A stretch of DNA of 34,632 nucleotides from NCBI GenBank assembly GCA_029932345.1, contig JAOZQF010000002.1, forward strand, positions 1 through 34,632. Reading direction: 5' to 3'. This document shows, one piece after another, positions 9,411 to 19,308 of this stretch (positions are counted from its first letter, which is position 1; each line of letters starts with the position of its first letter). Position numbers and translations under genes: made by a program. Under the pieces are notes generated by a model. It was not told where the DNA came from. It saw only the letters and a list, made by a program, of their open reading frames with translations, and did not search any database. The stretch comes from Desulfuromusa sp. GTDB taxonomy: Bacteria; Desulfobacterota; Desulfuromonadia; Desulfuromonadales; Geopsychrobacteraceae.

Positions 9411-10787
9411 CTATGACGACTTCAAACGAGCCAGTTCCCGCTCAACCGCTTCCCGTGCTGTGCCACCGGTTGCTTTGCGGGCATTAACTGAAGCTTCGAG
9501 GGTGACAAAATCATAAATATCAGCATCGATCAGCGGGGAAAACTCTCGAAATTCAGCTAAACTCAACTCCGGAATATCCTTCCCCATTTCAATACAATAG
9601 CGCACGGTTTTTCCAACCACTTCATGGGCCTGACGGAAAGGGAGTCCTTTCCGGACACAGTAATCAGCGACATCAGTTGCCGTGGAGAACCCACGCGCTG
9701 CGGCAATCCGCATAGAATCGCCCTTAACTTTCATCCCGGCAATCATATCAGCAAAAACTTTCAGGCTCCCCTTCACCGTATCGATGGTATCAAACAGCGG
9801 CTCTTTATCTTCCTGCATATCCTTGTTGTAGGCCAGTGGCAACGACTTCATCAAAGTTAACAAGGAGATCAGATTGCCGTAAACCCGCCCGGTTTTACCA
9901 CGTACCAGCTCCGGCACATCAGGATTTTTTTTCTGCGGCATCATAGAACTGCCGGTACAGAAAGAATCGGAGAGCTCAATAAAGTCAAAGTCGGCACTCG
10001 ACCAGAGAACCAATTCTTCTGCCAGTCGCGACAGGTGCATCATCAATATGGCGGCAAAACTGCAGAACTCGATAGCAAAATCACGGTCAGAAACACTGTC
10101 GATGCTGTTCCTTGTTACGCCATCAAAGCCCAACTGTCCGGCTAGCCATTCCCGGTCGATGGGGAAGGTGGTTCCGGCCAGAGCTCCCGCGCCAAGTGGC
10201 AGGACATTGAATCTGGCACGCAAATCACGTAACCTGCTTCTATCGCGAGCAATCATTTCACGGTAAGCAAGCAGGTGATGGCTGTAGAGCAACGGCTGGG
10301 CAGTCTGCAGATGGGTAAAGCCGGGCATGATGATATCGAGATTCTCCTCAGCCTGCTGGATCAATGAACTTTCCAGCTTTTGCAGATAGTCGAGACTCGT
10401 ATCAATTTCATCACGCAGGTAGAGACGGATATCAACCGCAACCTGATCATTGCGACTACGCCCAGTATGCAACTTTCCACCAACGGCGCCAATTCTTTCA
10501 ATCAACCGTGCCTCAATGTTCATGTGGATATCTTCAAGGGCAACCGAGAACTCAAATTGCCCGGCATCGATATCCTGCAAAATCCCGTTCAGTCCGGTGA
10601 TGATCTGATCAGCTTCTTCGACAGCAATAATTCCTTGTCGGCCGAGCATTTCAGCATAGGCTTTGGATCCCTGGATGTCATAGCGGTAGAGGCGCTGGTC
10701 GAATTCGATTGAGGCAGTAAACTCCTCGACAAATTTGTCAGTTGGTTGGGTGAAACGACCACCCCAGAGCTTTTGTGTCATATTCAT
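9411..10787 (-). CDS. argH: Argininosuccinate lyase
   Basis: [48 protein letters not shown] signature. Confidence 0.96.
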   Translation of the reverse strand: MNMTQKLWGGRFTQPTDKFVEEFTASIEFDQRLYRYDIQGSKAYAEMLGRQGIIAVEEADQIITGLNGILQDIDAGQFEFSVALEDIHMNIEARLIERIGAVGGKLHTGRSRNDQVAVDIRLYLRDEIDTSLDYLQKLESSLIQQAEENLDIIMPGFTHLQTAQPLLYSHHLLAYREMIARDRSRLRDLRARFNVLPLGAGALAGTTFPIDREWLAGQLGFDGVTRNSIDSVSDRDFAIEFCSFAAILMMHLSRLAEELVLWSSADFDFIELSDSFCTGSSMMPQKKNPDVPELVRGKTGRVYGNLISLLTLMKSLPLAYNKDMQEDKEPLFDTIDTVKGSLKVFADMIAGMKVKGDSMRIAAARGFSTATDVADYCVRKGLPFRQAHEVVGKTVRYCIEMGKDIPELSLAEFREFSPLIDADIYDFVTLEASVNARKATGGTAREAVERELARLKSS

Positions 10788-10812
10788 TCCTCAAAAGTAG
10801 GTAAAAGGTTAC

Positions 10813-10892
10813 AGGAGCAAGGATCAAGGTTAAACAAAACCTTAAACTTTGTCTTTGATCTTACCTTGCTCCTTGAACCTTGTTCCTTGTTC
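10813..10892. repeat. Heptad-periodic palindromic intergenic repeat (copy 1)
   Basis: On the - strand, right after the argG stop: AACAAGG AACAAGG TTCAAGG AGCAAGG ... CCTTGAT CCTTGCT CCTG. Arms of ~7-bp units form an imperfect hairpin. Confidence 0.75.
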
Positions 10893-12110
10893 CTATTTCT
10901 TCCCGCGTTGAATGGCAGCAATCCGCAAACGCAGGGCACTCAGTTTAATGAAACCTTCGGCATCAGCTTGATTATAAACATCATCTGCTTCAAAGGTTGC
11001 AAAGTCGACATTGAAGAGACTGTCGGTAGCAGAGTCACGACCAACAACCCGACAGTGCCCCTTGTAAAGTTTGATGCGGGCTTTACCATTGACAGTTTTT
11101 TGAGTTTCATCAATCAGTGCCTGCAATGCGATCCGCTCAGGAGCAAACCAGTAACCGTTGTAAATCATCGCCGCATAACGGGGCACCAGAGAATCTCGCA
11201 GGTTCATCACTTCGCGATCCATGGTGATCTGCTCAACGGCGCGGTGTGCCTCTTCCAGGATAGTTCCGCCGGGAGTTTCATAGATGCCACGGCTTTTCAT
11301 ACCAACATAGCGGTTTTCCAGCAGGTCAACCCGCCCGATCCCATGTTTGCCACCGAGTTGGTTCAGTTTTGCCAGCAAGTTGGCCGGGGAGAGGCGTTCG
11401 CCATTAACTGCAACAGCATCCCCTTTTTCAAATTCAATCACTACCTCTTCCGATTGATCAGGGGCATCTTCTGGAGCAACCGTGAGGACGTACATTTCTT
11501 CTGGGGCTTCAGCCCAGGGATTTTCCAGAACATCCCCTTCAAAGGAGATATGCAACAGGTTGCGATCAGAACTCCAGGGGAATTTTTTGCTGGTCGGAAT
11601 TGGAATCCCATGCTTTTTAGCATAATTTTCAAGGGCGGTACGGCTGTTCATATCCCATTCACGCCACGGGGCAATCACTTTGACTGCTGGGTCAAAATGG
11701 TAGTAGGAAATTTCGAAACGAACCTGGTCATTCCCTTTTCCTGTCGCTCCGTGGGAAACGGCATCGGCACCTTCTTTGGCGGCAACGTCCATTTGTGCTT
11801 TAGAAATCAGTGGCCGGGCGATGGAAGTTCCGAGAAAGTAACGACCTTCGTAGATCGCATTGGCACGGAACATCGGGAAGACGAAATCGCGGGTAAATTC
11901 CTCTTTCAGATCGAGGATATGACACGATACCGCACCAGTGTTTTTAGCTTTTTCGGGGATACCATCGAGCTCTTCTCCCTGACCGAGATCAGCACAAAAA
12001 GCAACAACTTCGCAATCATATTCTTCAACCAGCCATTTAAGGATGATTGAGGTATCCAGCCCGCCGGAATAGGCGAGAACAACTTTTTTGACGTCTTCTT
12101 TTTTTCCCAT
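10893..12110 (-). CDS. argG: Argininosuccinate synthase
   Basis: [48 protein letters not shown] at 12110 preceded by AGGAG. Confidence 0.96.
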   Translation of the reverse strand: MGKKEDVKKVVLAYSGGLDTSIILKWLVEEYDCEVVAFCADLGQGEELDGIPEKAKNTGAVSCHILDLKEEFTRDFVFPMFRANAIYEGRYFLGTSIARPLISKAQMDVAAKEGADAVSHGATGKGNDQVRFEISYYHFDPAVKVIAPWREWDMNSRTALENYAKKHGIPIPTSKKFPWSSDRNLLHISFEGDVLENPWAEAPEEMYVLTVAPEDAPDQSEEVVIEFEKGDAVAVNGERLSPANLLAKLNQLGGKHGIGRVDLLENRYVGMKSRGIYETPGGTILEEAHRAVEQITMDREVMNLRDSLVPRYAAMIYNGYWFAPERIALQALIDETQKTVNGKARIKLYKGHCRVVGRDSATDSLFNVDFATFEADDVYNQADAEGFIKLSALRLRIAAIQRGKK

Positions 12111-12132
12111 TTTATTTTCTCCTGATTTTGTT

Positions 12133-12190
12133 AGGAACAAGGGGCAAGGTTCAAGGAGATCTAAAATCTAAACCTTGAACCTTGAACCTA
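12133..12190. repeat. Heptad-periodic palindromic intergenic repeat (copy 2)
   Basis: AGGAACAAGGGGCAAGGTTCAAGGAG...CTAAACCTTGAACCTTGAACCTA. Same unit as 10813..10892; its left end overlaps the TAG stop of the RDD gene. Confidence 0.75.
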
Positions 12191-12820
12191 GAGTTTAATA
12201 ACATATGTACCCGCCATCCGATCATGCATACCCAGCTTTTGATCGTCAAAAGCAACCATCAGATAGCCAATACCAAAAATAATCCACGAAATAAACTTTG
12301 CCGGAGATTCACGGAATGCCGCTCGACCATAACTCAAAGACGATCCATCACAGCGAATCACCTTAATTCTCAATGCCATTTTCCCGGGAGTTTGCCCACA
12401 ATAACCAGTAAAAAACACATAATAAGCAAAACTGAGGGTAAAACCAAACAGTAGAACTAAAATAGCGATATCTCCCACAGCACCACTATGACTGGCAACT
12501 CCAATCACAGCCAGTAATGTTCCCAGCAAAAAACACAGAACAAAAACAATCAAAGCATCAACAAAAGTTGCGACCACGCGGATCCAGAAACCGGCTTTAG
12601 GCAAAGCATCAATATCTGTCCGGGTCGAAACAGCTGCCTGAACCTGTTCAGGTTGCCGTTCAAAGACCGGGATTTCCAAATCCGCCGTTTTCTCTTGAAC
12701 TTTCTCTGCGAGGGGAAAGCTCTGTTTACACTTTGGGCAGTTGACCTTCGTAATATCGACAGGTAACTTTGCATCGTCAATTTGCTTACTAAAACCACAA
12801 TGGGGACAGGTAATCTGCAT
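12188..12820 (-). CDS. RDD-family membrane protein with N-terminal MJ0042-type zinc ribbon
   Basis: MQITCPHCGFSKQIDDAKLPVDITKVNCPKCKQSFPL zinc ribbon, then RDD-like AGFWIRVVATFVDALIVFVLCFLLG ... GQTPGKMALRIKVIRCDGSSLSYGRAAFRE. Confidence 0.82.
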   Translation of the reverse strand: MQITCPHCGFSKQIDDAKLPVDITKVNCPKCKQSFPLAEKVQEKTADLEIPVFERQPEQVQAAVSTRTDIDALPKAGFWIRVVATFVDALIVFVLCFLLGTLLAVIGVASHSGAVGDIAILVLLFGFTLSFAYYVFFTGYCGQTPGKMALRIKVIRCDGSSLSYGRAAFRESPAKFISWIIFGIGYLMVAFDDQKLGMHDRMAGTYVIKL

Positions 12821-12823
12821 CGT

Positions 12824-13735
12824 TTACCGTGCCATTAACGTCGCCAGAATCGCTTTTTGAACATGGAGACGATTTTCAGCTTCATTGAAAATAATTGATT
12901 GAGCCCCTTCGACAACCTCATCGGTGATCTCTTCATCCCGGTGGGCAGGGAGACAGTGCATCACAACCGCATCTGGATCTGCCAGTTTCAGCAGTTCTGA
13001 GTTGATCTGAAATCCACTGAACGCCTTGATTCGCTCCTGTTGCTCCTCTTCATGTCCCATACTGGCCCAGACATCGGTATTGAGGACATCAACCCCCTCT
13101 GCCGCTTCACGGGGGTCGTTGGTGAGGATGATATTTGCCCCCGACTTCCGTGCCAGTGCGACAATTTCACGATCCGGCTCATACCCCTTCGGAGTGGCAA
13201 TGCGCAGTTCAAAACCTGCAATAGCTGCAGCATTGATCCAGCTGTTAGCCATATTATTACCATCACCCACCCAACAATATTTAAGGTTTCGGTAGTTTTC
13301 TTTATGCTCAGTGACAGTAAACAGATCGGCAACAAGCTGGCAGGGGTGGTAAAGATCACTTAAGCCATTGATCACCGGGATATAACTATTGGCCGCAAAC
13401 TCTTCCAGTGCCGCATGGGAATAAGTCCGAGCCATGACCCCGTCACAGTAACCGGACATCACCCGGGCGGTATCCTTAATCGGCTCACCACGACCCATCT
13501 GGGTGGTTCCCGAATGGAGAAAAAGTGCGTGCCCACCGAGCTGGAACATCCCGACTTCAAAAGAGACCCGGGTTCGGGTTGAACTTTTTTCAAAGATCAT
13601 CCCCAGGGTCTGTCCTTCGAGCAAGCGATGGGGAGTCCCCTCCTGTTGTTTCTGTTTCAGCTCTCGGGTCAGAGAGAAGATTGATTCCAGATCTTCCAGA
13701 GACCAGTCGGAGAGTGCAAGGAAATCTTTATTCAT
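12824..13735 (-). CDS. argF: Ornithine carbamoyltransferase
   Basis: FEKSSTRTRVSFEVGMFQLGG carbamoyl-phosphate motif, VMHCLPAHRDEEITDEV. ATG at 13735 with GGGAG upstream. Confidence 0.95.
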   Translation of the reverse strand: MNKDFLALSDWSLEDLESIFSLTRELKQKQQEGTPHRLLEGQTLGMIFEKSSTRTRVSFEVGMFQLGGHALFLHSGTTQMGRGEPIKDTARVMSGYCDGVMARTYSHAALEEFAANSYIPVINGLSDLYHPCQLVADLFTVTEHKENYRNLKYCWVGDGNNMANSWINAAAIAGFELRIATPKGYEPDREIVALARKSGANIILTNDPREAAEGVDVLNTDVWASMGHEEEQQERIKAFSGFQINSELLKLADPDAVVMHCLPAHRDEEITDEVVEGAQSIIFNEAENRLHVQKAILATLMAR

Positions 13736-13763
13736 TGATTTATTCTCCCAAGAAAAATCATTA

Positions 13764-13833
13764 ACCACAGGGGCACGGAGACACAGAGAGAACCTCTTTG
13801 ATTTTTCTCAGTGACTCTGTGTCTTCTGTGGTT
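13764..13833. repeat. ACCACAGAG-type intergenic palindrome (copy 1)
   Basis: AACCACAGGGGCACGGAGACACAGAGAGAA ... TTCTCAGTGACTCTGTGTCTTCTGTGGTT: imperfect inverted repeat between argF and argD. Confidence 0.8.
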
Positions 13834-13839
13834 CAAAGG

Positions 13840-15033
13840 CTATAGTTCTTTAAAAATCCCGTCCAAAATTTCAATCATCTGATCAACTTCACCTGTGGTC
13901 ACGATCAATGGCGGCACAAAGCGGAGGATTTTCCCGGCAGTACAATTAATTAACAGACCTCGGTTCAGGGCAGTTTTGACAATCTCTCCCCCCTCGATCG
14001 TCAGTTCCATCCCCACCATCAATCCGCGTCCACGGACCTGAGCAACAAAAGAGTATTTAGTTTGTAATTGTTCCAGTCTGGTTCGCAGGTAGTCACCCAT
14101 GGTGACACTATTCTTCAGAACATCGCCGTTGATGAACACCTTCATTGCGGCGACTGCGGCAGCAGCCAGAAGGGGATTTCCGCCAAAGGTTGAACCGTGG
14201 GTGCCAGGTCCAAGAGCTGTGGCGTACTTTTCTCTGGTGACCATGGCGCCGATAGGGGGGCCAGCAGCCAGTGCTTTGGCCAGAGTCATCACATCGGGTT
14301 CAACTCCATCGTGTTGATAGGCGAACAGCTTTCCGGTGCGACCAAGGCCAACCTGAACTTCATCAAAAATCAGCAGTAATTCATTTTGATCACATAATTC
14401 CCGAACCGCTTGAAGATATCCTGCTGGTGGGATGTTGATTCCCCCTTCGCCCTGAATCGGTTCCAGCATGATGGCGCAAGTTTTTGAGCTGATTGCTGTT
14501 TTGATCGCTTCGATATCACCAAAAGGGACAAATTTGAATCCCGGCAACAATGGACCAAAACCATTGCAGATTTTTTCCTGGTTGGTGGCACTGATTGTCG
14601 CGATAGTCCGACCGTGAAAAGAGTTTTCAGCGGTGATGATTTCAAACCGATCATCACCGTGGTTATCGAGACTGTATTTTCGTACCAGCTTCAGGGCGGC
14701 CTCGTTGGCTTCAGCTCCCGAATTACAGAAAAAGACCCGATCACCAAATGAGTGTTCACAGAGCATCTCTGCCAGTTCAATCTGCTGTGGAATATGATAA
14801 AAATTCGAGCAGTGGAGTAATCTGCCCGCCTGATCCTGTAATGCCTTAACAATATCGGGATGACAATGGCCAAGATTGTTGACGGCAACCCCGGCAAGGA
14901 AATCGAGGTATTTTTTGCCATCAATATCGGTCAACCAGCACCCTTTACCGCTGCTGGCAACCAGAGGATAACGACCGTAGGTTCCGGCAACATGAGCCAG
15001 TCCCCGGTCAATCCAGTTTTGAGAGTTGTCCAT
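13840..15033 (-). CDS. argD: Acetylornithine aminotransferase
   Basis: Class III PLP aminotransferase: FLAGVAVNNLGHCHPDIV, NSGAEANEAALKLVRKY, LIFDEVQVGLGRTGKLFAYQ, THGSTFGGNPL. ATG overlaps the argB stop (TGATG); upstream GTG at 15036 is an alternative. Confidence 0.94.
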   Translation of the reverse strand: MDNSQNWIDRGLAHVAGTYGRYPLVASSGKGCWLTDIDGKKYLDFLAGVAVNNLGHCHPDIVKALQDQAGRLLHCSNFYHIPQQIELAEMLCEHSFGDRVFFCNSGAEANEAALKLVRKYSLDNHGDDRFEIITAENSFHGRTIATISATNQEKICNGFGPLLPGFKFVPFGDIEAIKTAISSKTCAIMLEPIQGEGGINIPPAGYLQAVRELCDQNELLLIFDEVQVGLGRTGKLFAYQHDGVEPDVMTLAKALAAGPPIGAMVTREKYATALGPGTHGSTFGGNPLLAAAAVAAMKVFINGDVLKNSVTMGDYLRTRLEQLQTKYSFVAQVRGRGLMVGMELTIEGGEIVKTALNRGLLINCTAGKILRFVPPLIVTTGEVDQMIEILDGIFKEL

Positions 15034-15926
15034 CACTTATACCTCGCCACCACAGTACCGATTCCTTTGTCGGTAAACATTTCCAGCAGGCAGGCGTGTT
15101 CCATCCGCCCATCAACGATGTGGGCTCTGGTAATCCCCTCTTCAACGGCATCGACACAACAGTTCACTTTCGGAATCATGCCACCGGAGATGGTGCCGTT
15201 GTTGATCAGATCGGGAACCCGCTGAATATCGATGGTAGAGATGAGTTTACCCTGCTTATCCTTGACCCCTTCAATATCGGTCAGCAGAATTAATTTCTCA
15301 GCTTTGAGTGCTCCGGCAATTCTTCCAGCGACCAGATCGGCATTGATATTATAGGTTTCACCATTGAGGCCACCGCCGATGGGAGCAATGACCGGAATGA
15401 AGTTGTTTTCTTTCAGACTTTCAATAATAGTCGGGTCTACCAGTTCAACTTCTCCGACCATGCCGATATCGATAATCTCCGGAGTCAGTGTATCTGGATT
15501 GACCGCAGTCATCTCCAATTTTCTGGCCTGAATCAAACCACCATCCTTGCCGGTAATACCCACCGCCTTGCCACCGTAGCGATTAATATTGGTGACAATC
15601 TCTTTATTGACCTTACCACCAAGAACCATTTCGACCACATCCATCGTCTCGCTATCGGTCACCCGCATCCCCTGAATAAACTGGCTCTCGATTTTCATTG
15701 CCTCAAGAACTTTGCCGATCTGTGGACCGCCGCCGTGCACGACAACCGGATTGAGACCGATATATTTCATCATAATGACATCACGGGCAAAGCTCTCTTT
15801 CAGGTGCTCTTCAACCATGGCATTACCACCATATTTGATGACAATGGTTTTCCCGGAAAAACGCTTGATCCAGGGGAGCGTTTCCATCAGCACATTGGCT
15901 TTTTTGATCAATTCTTCCATTGCCAT
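15033..15926 (-). CDS. argB: Acetylglutamate kinase
   Basis: [76 protein letters not shown]. Confidence 0.95.
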   Translation of the reverse strand: MAMEELIKKANVLMETLPWIKRFSGKTIVIKYGGNAMVEEHLKESFARDVIMMKYIGLNPVVVHGGGPQIGKVLEAMKIESQFIQGMRVTDSETMDVVEMVLGGKVNKEIVTNINRYGGKAVGITGKDGGLIQARKLEMTAVNPDTLTPEIIDIGMVGEVELVDPTIIESLKENNFIPVIAPIGGGLNGETYNINADLVAGRIAGALKAEKLILLTDIEGVKDKQGKLISTIDIQRVPDLINNGTISGGMIPKVNCCVDAVEEGITRAHIVDGRMEHACLLEMFTDKGIGTVVARYK

Positions 15927-15971
15927 GATTTTATAACCTTTTTACCGAATAATGAGTCGCTAAACAAATAA

Positions 15972-16098
15972 AATGGCTAAGCAAAAATTTCGTCCTGCAA
16001 GGCGTAGTGGTTTTTCATGGGTGAAGGCCTGCATAGAGCAGGTCGAGGTCATGAAAAACTGCGACAACACCGCAGGGCGGACTTTTTGCGACGCCATT
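15972..16098. repeat. ~127-bp imperfect palindrome overlapping the hslU stop
   Basis: AATGGCTAAGCAAAAATTTCGTCCTGC ... GTTTTTCATG ... CATGAAAAAC ... GCAGGGCGGACTTTTTGCGACGCCATT, with an inner GGCCTGCATAGAGCAGGTC hairpin. The outer arms pair imperfectly. Confidence 0.8.
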
Positions 16099-17425
16099 AT
16101 AATATATAGCGCGACAGATCCTCGTCCTGACTGATTTCAGCCAGCCGCTGCTGAACATCTTTGGCAGCAATGTTCACTTGCTTTTCCGACAACTCCGGGG
16201 CAGTGAAAGAGAGCTCTTCCAGAAGTTTTTCCAGAATCGTGTGGAGACGTCTCGCACCGATATTCTCCGTCCGGTCGTTAACTGTTTTGGCGATCTTTGC
16301 CATTTCGTGAATCGCCTCATCTTCAAAATCGAGTTGAATCGCTTCCGTCTTCATCAACTCTTTGTATTGGCGAATCAAAGCATTTTTCGGCTCGGTGAGA
16401 ATGCGATAGAAATCGTTTTCTCCCAAGCTGTCCAGTTCAACCCGGATCGGAAAGCGACCCTGCAGCTCCGGGATCAGGTCGGCTGGCTTGGCAGTATGAA
16501 ATGCCCCCGCAGCAATAAACAGGATATGGTCCGTTTTGATCGAACCATGTTTGGTGCTGACGGTACTCCCCTCGACAATCGGCAGAATATCCCGCTGAAC
16601 CCCCTCACGGGAAACCTCGGGACCGTGTGTCCCTTCCCGGCTGGCAATCTTATCTATTTCATCGATAAAGATAATCCCATTCTGTTCCGCCCGCTCACGA
16701 GCCAGAGTTGTGACATTCTCCATATCGATCAATTTTTCCGCCTCAGATTCAATCAGGCTTTCACGTGCCTCGCTAACTTTGACCCGCTTATGTTTGGAGC
16801 TTTTAGGGAAGAGGTTACCGAACATCTCTTTGATGTTCATCCCCATCTCCTCATTTCCCTGCGGTGTAAAAACCCCCATGGCCGGCATACTACTCACCTC
16901 TATCTCCAGCTCAACGAAGCGCTCTTCCATCTCCCCCAGGCGCAATAGTTTCCGTAATCTATCACGGGTATGTTGCCGTTGTTCCTGTTTGTCGGGAGAT
17001 TGATCTGTTTCTCCGGGAAGCAGCAGATCAAGAAGTCTCTCTTCAGCATTCGCTTCCGCTTTGAGTTGCATCTTTTTCGCTTCTTCCTCTTTAACCATAT
17101 GGATTGCCAGTTCCAGAAGGTCACGAACCATACTTTCTACATCACGCCCGACATAGCCAACTTCAGTAAATTTACTCGCTTCTACTTTGATAAAAGGGGC
17201 CTGTGCCAGCTTTGCCAAACGACGGGCAATTTCGGTTTTTCCCACCCCGGTTGGACCAATCATGATGATATTTTTTGGTGCGATCTCATCACGCAACTCA
17301 GCCGGAACCTGCTGACGTCGCCAGCGATTTCTTAAGGCCACCGCAACGGCACGTTTGGCATCATCCTGACCGATAATATAGCGATCAAGTTCAGAAACGA
17401 TCTCTCTGGGAGTAAAATTATTCAC
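16097..17425 (-). CDS. hslU: HslUV protease ATPase subunit
   Basis: [68 protein letters not shown] start overlapping the hslV stop. Confidence 0.96.
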   Translation of the reverse strand: MNNFTPREIVSELDRYIIGQDDAKRAVAVALRNRWRRQQVPAELRDEIAPKNIIMIGPTGVGKTEIARRLAKLAQAPFIKVEASKFTEVGYVGRDVESMVRDLLELAIHMVKEEEAKKMQLKAEANAEERLLDLLLPGETDQSPDKQEQRQHTRDRLRKLLRLGEMEERFVELEIEVSSMPAMGVFTPQGNEEMGMNIKEMFGNLFPKSSKHKRVKVSEARESLIESEAEKLIDMENVTTLARERAEQNGIIFIDEIDKIASREGTHGPEVSREGVQRDILPIVEGSTVSTKHGSIKTDHILFIAAGAFHTAKPADLIPELQGRFPIRVELDSLGENDFYRILTEPKNALIRQYKELMKTEAIQLDFEDEAIHEMAKIAKTVNDRTENIGARRLHTILEKLLEELSFTAPELSEKQVNIAAKDVQQRLAEISQDEDLSRYIL

Positions 17426-17952
17426 TTAATAACCTCAATAGAAATATTGTCATTGGTATAAATACAGATATCGGCAGCAATTCGCAGCGCCTGATCAACA
17501 ATTTTTTCTGCATCAAGATCAGAATGGGCGACCAGTGCCCGGGCCGCAGCCAGAGCAAAACTACCACCAGAACCAATTGCTGCAACTCCGTCATCGGGTT
17601 CAATAACATCACCGGCACCAGAAATAACCAGGGTGACATCTTTGTCGGCAACAATCAGCAGAGCTTCCAGCCGCCGCAATATTTTATCGGTGCGCCAATC
17701 CTTGGCTAATGCAACAGCAGCACGAGAAAGATTGCCGCGATATTCCTGCAGTTTTGCTTCAAATTTTTCAAACAGGGTAAAAGCATCAGCGGTGCTCCCG
17801 GCAAACCCGGCGAGAACCTGATCTTGATAAAGTCGGCGAATTTTTCTGGCGCCATGCTTCATCACCGTATTGCCCAAACTGACCTGCCCATCACCAGCCA
17901 AAGCAACTTGTGAACCGTGTCGAACACAGCAGATTGTCGTCCCTTTAAACAT
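17422..17952 (-). CDS. hslV: HslUV protease catalytic subunit
   Basis: [41 protein letters not shown], with TT after Met as in mature HslV. ORF-track start at 18003 is too early. Confidence 0.95.
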   Translation of the reverse strand: MFKGTTICCVRHGSQVALAGDGQVSLGNTVMKHGARKIRRLYQDQVLAGFAGSTADAFTLFEKFEAKLQEYRGNLSRAAVALAKDWRTDKILRRLEALLIVADKDVTLVISGAGDVIEPDDGVAAIGSGGSFALAAARALVAHSDLDAEKIVDQALRIAADICIYTNDNISIEVIK

Positions 17953-18072
17953 ATATAACTCCAAATTAATAAAACGATTGATAAACAATACTAGATAGCA
18001 CAAAAAGGGGCTGAGAATAAAGGACTTAAAGCGATAATGGACAGAGGAAATAATGAAGAGTTGGTAGGGTAT

Positions 18073-19191
18073 TTAGTCTGTCAGGGGAAATTGAATCGTC
18101 ACGAGACTGCCATGCTCCAGCTCGCTTTCAATCGACAGTTGACCACCCATGCTGGAGATAAAATTGCGGGCATAGTGAAGGCCAAGACCAAAACCCCGCA
18201 CCTGCCCGGTCCGCTCAGGATCTACCTGGTAAAATTTATTAAATATTTTAGCCAGTTCCTGCGCTGAGATACCAATTCCGGTATCCTTGATCAACAGCTT
18301 CAGAGTGTTATCCTCCACCCTGATATCAAGGGTGACAACGCCCCCTTCCGGAGTAAACTTGATGGCATTGTCAAGGATGGCACGGATGGCAAAACCGATG
18401 CACTGAGGATTCAACATCAATGTTTCAACCGGCAGTTGCGATTCAATAAGATTTTCCAGACTGATTTTCCGGTTCAGCGCAGCGGGTTGCAAAGAAAACA
18501 TAATCTGTTCAGCAAGGTGACCTAAATCAATCGGTTCGAGGGGGACGTTTTCATCCTGCAGAGTCGCATCACTGAAATAGAGTAAATCCTGAATCAACTG
18601 TTCCAGATGGACCGTTTCAGCCTGGACCATTGCAACTATCTGTTTGAAATTATCGTCATTCGGACTTTCAACCCCTTCAGCAATATTCTGGATAAACAGG
18701 GAAATTGCCGTTGCCGGAGTTTTAAGTTTATGAGAAATCAGCCCGAGAAAATTACTTTTCAGCTGGTCGATCCGTTTTAAATCAGCCAGTTCTAAACGAA
18801 TTCTTTGCTTGTCAAAAACCTTTTCAACCGTGGTACTGAGTTGCAAGATATTGATCGGTTTATTGATAAAGTCATCAGCCCCCGCTTTGAGAGCATTGAG
18901 GATGAGATTATTGTCGGAATAGCCGGTCATTAAAACCACCGCCTGATCCGGTTGCCGCTCCTTCACTTTTTGCAGCAGTTCCAGCCCATCCAGATTCGGC
19001 ATCATCACGTCACTTAAAACCAGATCAATATCTTCCTCCGCCAAAATTCGGATCGCATCAAGACCGTCTTTGGCTTGAAGGACCCGATAATCTTCTAAAA
19101 CTTCACAACAAAGATTACGAATAATCGGCTCATCATCGACGCAAAGGATGGTTTTTGGTTTGCGCTTATAATCTGATTCAGAAAATGACAT
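18073..19191 (-). CDS. Hybrid response regulator / histidine kinase (receiver-HisKA-HATPase)
   Basis: N-terminal receiver (ILCVDDEPIIRNLCCEVLEDY...DLVLSDVMMPNLDGLELL), H-box LISHKLKTPATAISLF, N/G boxes DNAIKFTPEGG, DTGIGIS, GFGLGLHYA. Confidence 0.9.
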   Translation of the reverse strand: MSFSESDYKRKPKTILCVDDEPIIRNLCCEVLEDYRVLQAKDGLDAIRILAEEDIDLVLSDVMMPNLDGLELLQKVKERQPDQAVVLMTGYSDNNLILNALKAGADDFINKPINILQLSTTVEKVFDKQRIRLELADLKRIDQLKSNFLGLISHKLKTPATAISLFIQNIAEGVESPNDDNFKQIVAMVQAETVHLEQLIQDLLYFSDATLQDENVPLEPIDLGHLAEQIMFSLQPAALNRKISLENLIESQLPVETLMLNPQCIGFAIRAILDNAIKFTPEGGVVTLDIRVEDNTLKLLIKDTGIGISAQELAKIFNKFYQVDPERTGQVRGFGLGLHYARNFISSMGGQLSIESELEHGSLVTIQFPLTD

Positions 19192-19308
19192 ATTGAATTC
19201 ATGACTCTCGGTAAAAAGCACTGATCCTGCCTGGTTCCCCCTCCTAGTTAAATATAACCAGAGACTCTGGGATGTCCAGTTTTTACCTGGATATATTTTT
19301 CTTAAAAT

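Noticed and set aside
10746-12050. 434-aa + strand ORF opposite argG
   Set aside because: It lies antisense to a clearly conserved argG and extends over the repeat region. The translation is low in recognisable motifs and looks like a shadow ORF.
16178-16948. 256-aa + strand ORF opposite hslU
   Set aside because: Antisense to conserved hslU with no recognisable domain.
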